A stretch of DNA of 64,000 nucleotides from Nonomuraea gerenzanensis. Lineage in GTDB: Bacteria > Actinomycetota > Actinomycetes > Streptosporangiales > Streptosporangiaceae. The position numbers were made by a program, and so were the translations under genes. Shown piece after piece: positions 8,131-15,759 of the stretch. The notes below the pieces were generated by a model. It ran no database searches. It saw only the letters and a list, made by a program, of their open reading frames with translations, and was not told the origin of the DNA. The stretch lies in the NCBI RefSeq assembly GCF_020215645.1, contig NZ_CP084058.1, positions 11,586,501-11,650,500 on the forward strand, read 5' to 3'. The first letter of the stretch is position 1; every line of letters begins with the position of its first letter.

Positions 8131-9411
8131 TCAGCCGCCCAGCGGGCCGAACTCCTTGCGGGTGTCGATCACGTCGCCGAACAGCTCCCAGCGCTCTCCC
8201 TTGAACGTCATGAGCTGCATCGACTCGATCGGGAAGCCGTCACCCTGGGCGGTGTCCAGCGTCACCCCGGGCAGCAGCATGTCCACCTTGACCCCCTTGA
8301 GGTTGCGGACGGAGTCCCGCAGGCCCTCGCGGGTCGGGCACGCGGCCGCCTCCATGGCCTTGTGGAAGCTGCTCGCCGCCGCCCAGCCGAAGGTGTGGTA
8401 GGGCACGTTGACGTCGGCCCCGGGCGCGTACTGCTGCATCTTCTGCTTGTAGAGCTGCATCTCGGGGTCGTTCGCCCACGTCGGGTCGTTCGGGTCCTTG
8501 TAGTACGTGGCCGACACGACGCCCTGCACGTTCTCGAAGCCGACCGGCTTGAGCACCGTGATGGAGGCGGCGACGTTGTTGACGATGTGCAGCGGGTTCC
8601 ACTTGGTGTTCTTGGCGTCGGCGGCCAGCGCCTGCGAGCCGAACTTGGGCGTGGTGATGTTGAGGAAGACGTCGGCCTTGGAGTCGGCCAGGTTGCGCAT
8701 CTGCGGGTCGATGCTGGGGTCGGAGACCTCGTAGCTCTGCTCGGCCACGACCTGCACCTGCGTGCCTTCGAGGGCCCGCTTGAAGCCGCCGAGCAGGTCC
8801 TTGCCGAAGTCGTCGTTCTGGAAGAGGACGGCCACCTTGGCCTCGGGCTTCTCCTTCTTCAGGTAGGCCGCGTAGACGCGGGCCTCGGAGATGTAGTTGG
8901 GCTGCCAGCCGATCGTCCACGGGTGCGCGGTGTCGGTGCCCCAGATGGAGGCGCCGGTGGCCACGAAGACCTGCGGCACCTTGCGCTGGTTGGTGTAGTC
9001 CCAGGTGGCGGCGGTGGAGGGGGTGCCGAGCGTCTGGAACAGGGCGAAGACCTGCTCCTGCTCCACCAGCCTGCGGGCCTCCTCGACGGCCTTGGGCGGC
9101 GAGTAGCCGTCGTCGCGGACGACGAACTCGACCTTGCGCCCGCCGATGCCGCCCTTCTCGGCGTTGACGTAGTCGAAGTAGGCCTTGATGCCCTTGGGGA
9201 TGTCCCCGTAGGCGGAGGCGGGGCCGGACAGCGGGTAGATGCCGCCCAGTTTGATGCTCTTGTCGGTGATGCCGGTGGTCTGTTGCCCCGCGCACTGCCC
9301 GCCCGCCGCCGCGGTGCCTCCGGTGCCGCCACCGGTGGCCGCCTCGCGCCCTCCGCAGGCGGCGACGGCGAGCAGTAACAGCGCCGCGCAGCCGATCGCA
9401 GAAACTCGCAT
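8131..9411 (-). CDS. LIV-type ABC transporter substrate-binding lipoprotein
   Basis: 426 residues. The signal peptide ends in a lipobox (AVAAC) near residue 20, so the protein is anchored outside the membrane by a lipidated Cys. The body has the periplasmic-binding fold of the LivK/amide-binding class (IKLGGIYPLSGPASAYGD, then VEFVVRDDGYSPPKAVEEARRL). It is the last gene of a five-gene minus-strand operon, five bases after livM. Members carry branched-chain amino acids, amides, urea or aromatic acids. With a CoA ligase and PucR regulator next door, a carboxylate or aromatic acid is more likely than leucine, but this is inference. Confidence 0.93.
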   Translation of the reverse strand: MRVSAIGCAALLLLAVAACGGREAATGGGTGGTAAAGGQCAGQQTTGITDKSIKLGGIYPLSGPASAYGDIPKGIKAYFDYVNAEKGGIGGRKVEFVVRDDGYSPPKAVEEARRLVEQEQVFALFQTLGTPSTAATWDYTNQRKVPQVFVATGASIWGTDTAHPWTIGWQPNYISEARVYAAYLKKEKPEAKVAVLFQNDDFGKDLLGGFKRALEGTQVQVVAEQSYEVSDPSIDPQMRNLADSKADVFLNITTPKFGSQALAADAKNTKWNPLHIVNNVAASITVLKPVGFENVQGVVSATYYKDPNDPTWANDPEMQLYKQKMQQYAPGADVNVPYHTFGWAAASSFHKAMEAAACPTREGLRDSVRNLKGVKVDMLLPGVTLDTAQGDGFPIESMQLMTFKGERWELFGDVIDTRKEFGPLGG

Positions 9412-9416
9412 CCCTC

Positions 9417-10415
9417 TTACTCCTTCCGGGGAATCTTCTTGATCAAGCGCCCGGCCAGGCCGGCCAGCCCCGTCGGGGCCACGTACATCACCGCGATGAT
9501 CAGGAGGCCGAAGATGACGCCGGGCGCCGCGTCGTTGACGTCCTGGGAGATGCTCGGCACGAACATCACGAACAACCCGCCGAGCACGGGTCCGGACAGC
9601 GAGCCGAGCCCGCCGACGACCAGGCCGGCCAGCAGGGTGATCGACAGGTTGACGGTGAAGGAGTCAGGTGAGACGAACCCGATCACCCACGTGTAGACAC
9701 ACCCCGCCGCCCCGGCGAACATGGCACTCCAGGCGAACGCGAGCGTCTTGTAGAACGACAGCCGCACCCCCATGACCTCGGCCGCCGCCTCGTTGTCCCT
9801 GATGGCGTGCAGCGCCCGGCCCACCCGCGAGCGCAGCAGCGAGGCGGCCAGCAGGAACGCGGCGACGGTGACGGCCAGCGTGAGGAAGTACAGCCACTGG
9901 TCCTCGGCCAGCCCGCTCCACGCGGGCGGCGCCGGCTTGGGCAGCGTCAGGCCCATCGAGCCGCCGGTCAGCTCCTCGAACCGCTTGAGCAGCGGGACGA
10001 GGAAGATCGCGATGGCCAGCGTCACGAGCGCCAGGTACAGGCCGCGCAGCCGCATGGCGGGCACGCCCAGCGCCAGGCCGAGCAGGAACGCCACCGCCGC
10101 CGCGATGGGCAGGGTCAGCGGGTACGGCAGCGCCCACCGGTCCATCAGGATGGCCGCCGCGTACGCCCCGACGGCGAAGAAGGCGCCGTGGCCCAGGGAG
10201 ATCTGCCCCGCGTGACCGACGAGGAGGTTGAGCCCGAGCAGCGCCACCGCGTACACCAGCACCATCGTGAGCTGGAAGACGTGGAAGGGGACGAGCTGGA
10301 ACGGCGCGTAGAGCGCGGCGGCCAGGAGCAGGCCGAGCGCGGCCCACTTCCAGTCCGGCTTGCGCCGCTGCCTGACGGGCACCGGCTTGACCTCGACCTT
10401 CGTCGCGCTGCTCAT
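9417..10415 (-). CDS. LIV-type ABC transporter permease (LivM-like)
   Basis: 332 residues with a short basic cytoplasmic N-terminus (RQRRKPDWKW), then about nine hydrophobic spans. The family signature LGLNLLVGHAGQISLGHGAFFAVGAY follows the first spans, and the EAA-like coupling region AIRDNEAAAEVMGV is present. It forms the inner-membrane channel with the LivH-like partner encoded just upstream; the start codon overlaps that gene's stop by four bases, so the two are translationally coupled. Confidence 0.94.
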   Translation of the reverse strand: MSSATKVEVKPVPVRQRRKPDWKWAALGLLLAAALYAPFQLVPFHVFQLTMVLVYAVALLGLNLLVGHAGQISLGHGAFFAVGAYAAAILMDRWALPYPLTLPIAAAVAFLLGLALGVPAMRLRGLYLALVTLAIAIFLVPLLKRFEELTGGSMGLTLPKPAPPAWSGLAEDQWLYFLTLAVTVAAFLLAASLLRSRVGRALHAIRDNEAAAEVMGVRLSFYKTLAFAWSAMFAGAAGCVYTWVIGFVSPDSFTVNLSITLLAGLVVGGLGSLSGPVLGGLFVMFVPSISQDVNDAAPGVIFGLLIIAVMYVAPTGLAGLAGRLIKKIPRKE

Positions 10416-11293
10416 GCCCGTTCCACCGCCGCCCGCCCGAAGAGCCCCTGAGGCCGCAGCAGCAGCACACCGAGGATGATCACCAGCGGCACCCCCACCT
10501 TGAGGTCGGATCCGATGACGCCGACGTAGGCCCCGGCGAGCGTCTCGGCGACGCCCACGACCAGCCCGCCGACGACGGCGCCGAGCGGGCTGTCGAAGCC
10601 GCCGAGCGTGGCGGCGGCGAAGGCGTAGATGAGGACGCCGCCCATCATGTTCGGCTCCAGGAACAGCAGCGGCGCCACCAGCACGCCGGACACGGCGCCC
10701 ACGGTGGCGGCCAGGCCCCAGCCCAGCGCGAGCGTGCGGCCCACGCGGATGCCGACCAGCCGGGCGGAGGCGGGGTTGGTGGCCACGGCCCGCATGCCGA
10801 GCCCGATCTTGGTGTACTGGAAGAGCACGTAGAGCAGCCCCATGACCAGCCCCACCACGCCGAGCACGCCGAGGGTGGAGAAGCTCACGCTGATCCCCAC
10901 CGCCTCCAGCGCGCCGCCGGGGAACGGGTTCGGGAAGTCCTTGATGAGGAACGTCCAGATCCAGCCGGCGGCGGCGTTGACGAAGATGAACAGCCCGACG
11001 GTGACGATCACGATGGTCAGCTCAGGCGCGCCCTCGACCGGCCGGATGATCACCCGTTCGATGAGCATCCCGCCCGCGAACGACACGACCAGCGTCACCA
11101 CCAGCGCCAGCCAGAACGGCATGCCGGCGGCCACGCACTGCCAGGCGATGTAGGTGGAGAACATGGCCAGCTCGCCCTGGGCGAAGTTGACGATCCCGGT
11201 GAACTGGTAGATCAGCACCAGGGCCAGCGCCAGGCTGGCGTAGATGGCGCCCGCGCCGAGCCCCTCGACGACCTGCTGCAGGAATCCGGCCAT
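10412..11293 (-). CDS. LIV-type ABC transporter permease (LivH-like)
   Basis: 293 residues, highly hydrophobic, with the LivH signature GAIYASLALALVLIYQFTGIVNFAQGELAMF near the N-terminus and the coupling helix MRAVATNPASARLVGIRVG in the middle. It pairs with the LivM-like permease. Four bases separate its start from the stop of the LivF-like ATPase gene, and its 3' end overlaps livM, so it is inside one operon. Confidence 0.94.
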   Translation of the reverse strand: MAGFLQQVVEGLGAGAIYASLALALVLIYQFTGIVNFAQGELAMFSTYIAWQCVAAGMPFWLALVVTLVVSFAGGMLIERVIIRPVEGAPELTIVIVTVGLFIFVNAAAGWIWTFLIKDFPNPFPGGALEAVGISVSFSTLGVLGVVGLVMGLLYVLFQYTKIGLGMRAVATNPASARLVGIRVGRTLALGWGLAATVGAVSGVLVAPLLFLEPNMMGGVLIYAFAAATLGGFDSPLGAVVGGLVVGVAETLAGAYVGVIGSDLKVGVPLVIILGVLLLRPQGLFGRAAVERA

Positions 11294-11297
11294 CGCG

Positions 11298-12014
11298 TTA
11301 CACCCGGTACCCGAGGTAGGACTGGGCGACCTGCTCGTCGGCCTGGATCTCCTCGGCCGTGCCCGACAGCACGATCCGCCCGGTCTCCAGGACGTGCGCC
11401 TGCTGGGCGATGCCCAGGGCGAGATGGGCGTTCTGCTCGACGACGACCACGGTGGTCCGCTCCTCTTCGTTGATGGTCTGGACGATGCGGAACAGCTCCC
11501 GGGTGACGAGCGGGGCCAGGCCCAGCGACGGCTCGTCGAGCAGCAGCACCCGGGGGCGCAGCATGAGGGCCCTGCCGAGGGCCAGCATCTGCTGCTCGCC
11601 GCCGCTGAGGCTGCCGGCGGCCTGCTTGAGCCGCTTCTTCAGGACCGGGAAATACTGGTGGATGCGTTCGAGGTCCTCGTCCACGGACGGGCCGCGCCGC
11701 ACGTACGCGCCGAGCCGGAGGTTCTCCTCGACGGTCAGCGGCATGAACGTGCCGCGCCCCTCGGGCACGTGGGCGACGCCGAGCCGGGCGACGGCGTCGG
11801 GCGAGCGGCCGGTCAGCGCGACGCCGCCGAGCGTGATCGTGCCGCGCGTCCTGACCATGCCGGACAGGGCGCGCAGCAGCGTGGTCTTGCCCGCGCCGTT
11901 GGGGCCGAGGATCGCGCAGACCTCGCCCTCCTTCACGGTGAAGCGCACGCCGTGCAGCACCTCGGCGTCGCCGTAGCCGGCGACCAGGTCCTCCACCACC
12001 AGGTCCGCGCTCAT
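11298..12014 (-). CDS. LIV-type ABC transporter ATP-binding protein (LivF-like)
   Basis: 238 residues. Walker A is GPNGAGKTT near residue 38, the ABC signature is LSGGEQQMLALGRAL, and Walker B is VLLLDEPSLGLAP. The short C-terminus and the LGLAP motif distinguish LivF from LivG. One of two ATPases that power the importer. Its start overlaps the stop of the LivG-like gene by four bases. Confidence 0.95.
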   Translation of the reverse strand: MSADLVVEDLVAGYGDAEVLHGVRFTVKEGEVCAILGPNGAGKTTLLRALSGMVRTRGTITLGGVALTGRSPDAVARLGVAHVPEGRGTFMPLTVEENLRLGAYVRRGPSVDEDLERIHQYFPVLKKRLKQAAGSLSGGEQQMLALGRALMLRPRVLLLDEPSLGLAPLVTRELFRIVQTINEEERTTVVVVEQNAHLALGIAQQAHVLETGRIVLSGTAEEIQADEQVAQSYLGYRV

Positions 12015-12769
12015 GCCGCCGTCCCCAGGTACGCCTCGATGACGGCCGGGTCGCGCTGGACCTCTTCCGGTGGGCCCTCGGCGATCTTCCTGCCGAAGTC
12101 GAGGCAGACGATGCGCTCGCAGATGCCCATGACGAACCCCATGTGGTGCTCGACCACGATGACCGTCAGCCCGTACTCGGCGCGGATCGACTCCAGGGTG
12201 CCCGCGAACTCCTCGACCTCGGCCGCGTTCAGCCCGTTCACCGGCTCGTCCAGGAGCAGCAGCCGGGGGCGGACGATGAGGGCGCGGGCGAGCTCGACCC
12301 GCTTGAGGGTGCCGAACGGCAGCCCGGTCGCCGGGTGCGCGGCCACCTGGGTCAGGCCCAGCCGTTCCAGCACGGCGTCGGCCTCGGCGCGCAGCTCGCG
12401 TTCCTCACGGCTCACGCCCGGCAGCCGCAGCCCGGCGGAGAAGAAGCCGGCGCGGCCCCTGTGGTGCGCGCCGACCAGCACGTTGTCGCGTACGGACAGG
12501 CGGGGGAACAGGCCCAGGTTCTGGAAGGTCCTGGCGATCCCGAGGCCGACGATGGCGTGCGGCGCCACGGCGACCAGGTCCCTGCCCTCGTACGTGATCG
12601 TCCCGGACTGGGGGGTGTAGCGGCGGGTCAGGCAGTTGAACAGGGTGGTCTTGCCGGCGCCGTTCGGCCCGATGAGCCCCACCATCTCGCCGCCCGCCAC
12701 CCCGAACCCCACGCCGTCCAGCGCGGTGATGCCGCCGAAGCGAACGGTAAGATCGTGTACCTCCAGCAT
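12011..12769 (-). CDS. LIV-type ABC transporter ATP-binding protein (LivG-like), first gene of operon
   Basis: 252 residues. Walker A is GPNGAGKTTLFN, and the LivG-specific segment GLGIARTFQNLGLF is present. The signature motif is degenerate (GLPFGTLKRVELARAL instead of LSGGQ), as is usual for LivG. Walker B is LLLLDEPVNGLN, and the C-terminal family tail reads GRKIAEGPPEEV. It is the promoter-proximal gene. A palindrome at 12782-12794 lies just upstream of its start. Confidence 0.95.
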   Translation of the reverse strand: MLEVHDLTVRFGGITALDGVGFGVAGGEMVGLIGPNGAGKTTLFNCLTRRYTPQSGTITYEGRDLVAVAPHAIVGLGIARTFQNLGLFPRLSVRDNVLVGAHHRGRAGFFSAGLRLPGVSREERELRAEADAVLERLGLTQVAAHPATGLPFGTLKRVELARALIVRPRLLLLDEPVNGLNAAEVEEFAGTLESIRAEYGLTVIVVEHHMGFVMGICERIVCLDFGRKIAEGPPEEVQRDPAVIEAYLGTAA

Positions 12770-12781
12770 CCGGCCTCCTGG

Positions 12782-12794
12782 AGAACAATGTTCT
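12782..12794. promoter_or_regulatory. Palindrome AGAACaatGTTCT upstream of the LIV operon
   Basis: Perfect 5-bp arms with a 3-bp spacer, centred about 19 bp before the livG-like start and in the gap shared with the divergent PucR gene. The shape suits a dimeric repressor operator; no TetR gene is adjacent, so the binder is unknown. Confidence 0.45.
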
Positions 12795-12947
12795 GATAGT
12801 GGCCTCAGCGTAGGAGCCGCTCGTCAAGAGCCGCATTGGGCACGGTGACCCAAGATGTTTCTGGCAAGTTGTCCTCTGAGCACAGGCTGGGTCTCATCCC
12901 GGTTACAACCCGTTGACCGTGCGGCGATGGCCATGGATCATCCCGGC

Positions 12948-14291
12948 ATGTCCACTGGTTCGAGCACCGTGGAAGCCGCCGTACGCGCGGAACGCACACG
13001 CATCCTGTCCGGGTTGCTCGGCGACCTGCAGGAGCTGGCCGACGTCGCGGTCATGACGATGCGGGAGGAGATCCCCGCCTACGACGCCGAGGGGCCGGCC
13101 TTCCACGCCGACGTGCGGGACCAGGTGGTCAAGCACTACCGGGCCAAGCTCGGGGTGCTGCTGGAGGACCGTACGGTGACGTTCGAGGACATCTCGTTCA
13201 CCCGGCGCGCCGCCATGCGCCGGGCCAGGGCCGGGGTGGCGCTGGCCGACTACATCAACGCCTTCCGGGTCGGGCAGCAGGTGTTCTGGGAGGCCGTGGT
13301 CGAGCGGGCCGGGCACGGCTACGCCGGGCGCGAGGCGGCGCTGTCGCTGGCGACGCCCCTCATGCGGTACTGCGACTTCGCCAGCACGCACGCCGCGAAC
13401 GCGTACATGGAGTTCCAGCAGTACGCGGCGGCGGAGGCGGTGCGCGAGACCCGTGACCTGCTGGAGACGCTGCTGGCCGGCTGCGCGCCGACGCGGGGCA
13501 GGGAGGTGGCCGCGGCGCAGGCGCACGGCCTGGGTCAGGACGCGCGAACGCCGCTGCTGGTGGTGACCGCGGTGCTGGCGGGGCCGTCCGCGCACCCCGA
13601 GGACGCGCGGCACTCCGCGTGCGCGGCCATCGCCAGGATCGCCGGGAACGGCACCCGCACGCTGTCGGTCGTGCGCCAGTCGGAGATCGTGGCCATCCCC
13701 GTGCTCGGCCCGGGTACGGGCCCCGAGGAGCTGTGCGACCGGCTGCAGGGCGTGGTGGAGAGCCTGGCCGCCGAGGGCGTCAGGCTGGCCATGGGCATCA
13801 GCACCGTCTCGGCGGGCGCCGCGCAGATCCCGCAGGCCTACCAGGAGGCCAGGGCCGTGCTGGACTTCGTGCCGGAGGAGGGCGGCGTGGCCGCGCTGCC
13901 CAGGATCACGCCGTTCCAGTACCTGGCGCTCAAGGCCGACGACACCGCGCGCAACCTGGTAGACCCGCGCATCACGTCCTTGCTGTCGGAGGACCGGGCG
14001 CGCGGCGGCGTGCTGACGGCCACGATCAGGGCGTTCGCCGCCGCGGACCTGAACCTGCGGACCGCCGCCGAACGCCTCCAGATCCATCCGAACACCGCGC
14101 AGTACCGGATGCGCCGCATCCAGGAGCGCACCGGCCGCAGCCTGCGCTCGATCAACGACCTCGTGGAGTTGCTCGTCGCCATCGCGCTGCAGGATGCGCT
14201 CCCCACCAATGCCGGGCGGGAAAGACTGGCTGCCGCGACCAATGAGGGGCGTGGGAGATCGGACGTACGGTCGTTCCATGAACCTCGCTGA
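12948..14291 (+). CDS. PucR/CdaR-family transcriptional regulator
   Basis: About 447 residues from the ATG at 12948; in-frame ATGs at 12927 and 12933 are possible because no clear ribosome site decides. The N-terminal half is helical and sensor-like, a GGDEF-like central region includes VRLAMGISTVSAGAAQIPQAYQEA, and the C-terminal PucR HTH reads AAERLQIHPNTAQYRMRRIQERTG. This family usually activates catabolic operons in response to a pathway compound. It is placed between a LIV importer (divergent) and an acyl-CoA ligase (14-bp overlap downstream, likely co-transcribed), which suggests it senses the imported acid or its CoA ester. Confidence 0.9.
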   Translation: MSTGSSTVEAAVRAERTRILSGLLGDLQELADVAVMTMREEIPAYDAEGPAFHADVRDQVVKHYRAKLGVLLEDRTVTFEDISFTRRAAMRRARAGVALADYINAFRVGQQVFWEAVVERAGHGYAGREAALSLATPLMRYCDFASTHAANAYMEFQQYAAAEAVRETRDLLETLLAGCAPTRGREVAAAQAHGLGQDARTPLLVVTAVLAGPSAHPEDARHSACAAIARIAGNGTRTLSVVRQSEIVAIPVLGPGTGPEELCDRLQGVVESLAAEGVRLAMGISTVSAGAAQIPQAYQEARAVLDFVPEEGGVAALPRITPFQYLALKADDTARNLVDPRITSLLSEDRARGGVLTATIRAFAAADLNLRTAAERLQIHPNTAQYRMRRIQERTGRSLRSINDLVELLVAIALQDALPTNAGRERLAAATNEGRGRSDVRSFHEPR

Positions 14292-15759
14292 CCGGCTCCA
14301 CACCGCCGCTGCCCGGCTCGGCGGCAGAGCGGTTCTCACGCTGGACGAGGCGCGGCTGACCTACGGCACGCTCGACGAGCTGAGCGCCCGCCTGGCGGGT
14401 CTGCTGCGGGGCCGCGGGATCGGCCCCGGCGACCGGGTCGCCATCATGTTGCCGAACGTGCCGGAGTTCGGCGTCGTCTACTACGGGGTGCTGCGGGCCG
14501 GGGCGGTGGTGGTGCCGCTGGACCCGTTGCTGAAGCGCCGGGAGATCGCCGCGTACCTGGGCGACTGCGGGGCCAGGCTGCTGATCGCCTGGCACGCCTT
14601 CGCCGAGACGGCGGAGGCGGGCTCGGCGGGCACCGACTGCTTCTTCGTGGTGCCCGGCGAGTTCAGGCGGCTGCTGCGGGGCGTCGCGGCCGAGCACGAG
14701 ATCGCCGACCTGGAGCACGACGACACCGCGGTGATCCACTACACCTCCGGCACCACGGGCCGGCCCAAGGGCATCGAGCTCACCCACGCGAACCTGGGCG
14801 GCAACGCCGCCACCGTGGCCCGCATGCACGCGCTGGGCGTGGACGACGTGGTGCTCGGCGCGCTGCCGCTCTACCACACCTTCGGCCAGACCTGCTCGCT
14901 CAACGCCACCGTGCACGCGGGCGCGCGGCTGACGCTGCTGGGCCGCTTCGACGCCGGCCGGGCGCTGGAGGTGATCAGGCGGGACGGGGTGACGGTCTTC
15001 CAGGGCGTGCCGACCATGTTCATCGCGCTGCTCGACCATCCCGGCGCCTCCGACATGTCGATGCTGCGGGTCTGCGCGTCGGGCGGGGCGGCGCTGCCAC
15101 TGGACGTGCTGCGGGCCTACGAGGCCAGGTTCGGCTGCGAGATCGTCGAGGGGTACGGGCTCAGCGAGACCTCCCCCGTGGCCGCGACCAACCGGGGCGG
15201 CGTGCACCGCAGGCCGGGCTCGATCGGCTGGCCCATCAGGGGCGTGGAGATGAAGGTGCTCGGCGACGACGGCCGCGAGCTGCCCGCCGGCGAGATCGGC
15301 GAGATCGTGGTGCGCGGCCCCAACGTCATGAAGGGCTACTGGAACGACCCGGTGGCCACGGCCGAGGTGATCCGCGACGGCTGGTTCCACACCGGCGACC
15401 TCGGGCGCGTGGACGGCGACGGCTACTTCTTCCTGGTCGACCGCCGCCGCGACGTGATCATCCGCGGCGGCTACACCGTCTACCCGCGCGAGGTCGAGGA
15501 GGTGCTCTACGAGCACCCTGCGGTGCGGCAGGCGGCCGTGTTCGGCGTGCCGCACCCCGGGCTGGGCGAGGAGATCGAGGCCGTGGTGGCCCTGCGCGCC
15601 GAGGTGACCTGCGAGGAGTTACGCGACTTCGTCCGGGAGCGGGTGGCGGCGTACAAGTACCCCCGGCATGTGTCGTTCGTGGACGAGCTGCCGATGAGCC
15701 CGACCGGCAAGATCCTCAAGCGCGCGCTGCCCCGGCTCAGAGCCGGTACGTACGGGTGA
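14278..15759 (+). CDS. AMP-dependent acyl-CoA synthetase/ligase
   Basis: 493 residues from the ATG at 14278, which overlaps the end of the PucR gene by 14 bp; an earlier in-frame ATG (14194) lies within PucR coding and is unlikely. ANL-superfamily motifs are complete: the P-loop YTSGTTGRPKG, A5-like GYGLSETSP, the adenylate-binding GDLGRVDGDGYFFLVDRRRD, and the C-terminal catalytic Lys in SPTGKILKR. It activates a carboxylic acid as acyl-AMP and then acyl-CoA. Together with the LIV importer it suggests uptake and CoA activation of a fatty or aromatic acid. Chain length or ring preference is unknown. Confidence 0.93.
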   Translation: MNLADRLHTAAARLGGRAVLTLDEARLTYGTLDELSARLAGLLRGRGIGPGDRVAIMLPNVPEFGVVYYGVLRAGAVVVPLDPLLKRREIAAYLGDCGARLLIAWHAFAETAEAGSAGTDCFFVVPGEFRRLLRGVAAEHEIADLEHDDTAVIHYTSGTTGRPKGIELTHANLGGNAATVARMHALGVDDVVLGALPLYHTFGQTCSLNATVHAGARLTLLGRFDAGRALEVIRRDGVTVFQGVPTMFIALLDHPGASDMSMLRVCASGGAALPLDVLRAYEARFGCEIVEGYGLSETSPVAATNRGGVHRRPGSIGWPIRGVEMKVLGDDGRELPAGEIGEIVVRGPNVMKGYWNDPVATAEVIRDGWFHTGDLGRVDGDGYFFLVDRRRDVIIRGGYTVYPREVEEVLYEHPAVRQAAVFGVPHPGLGEEIEAVVALRAEVTCEELRDFVRERVAAYKYPRHVSFVDELPMSPTGKILKRALPRLRAGTYG

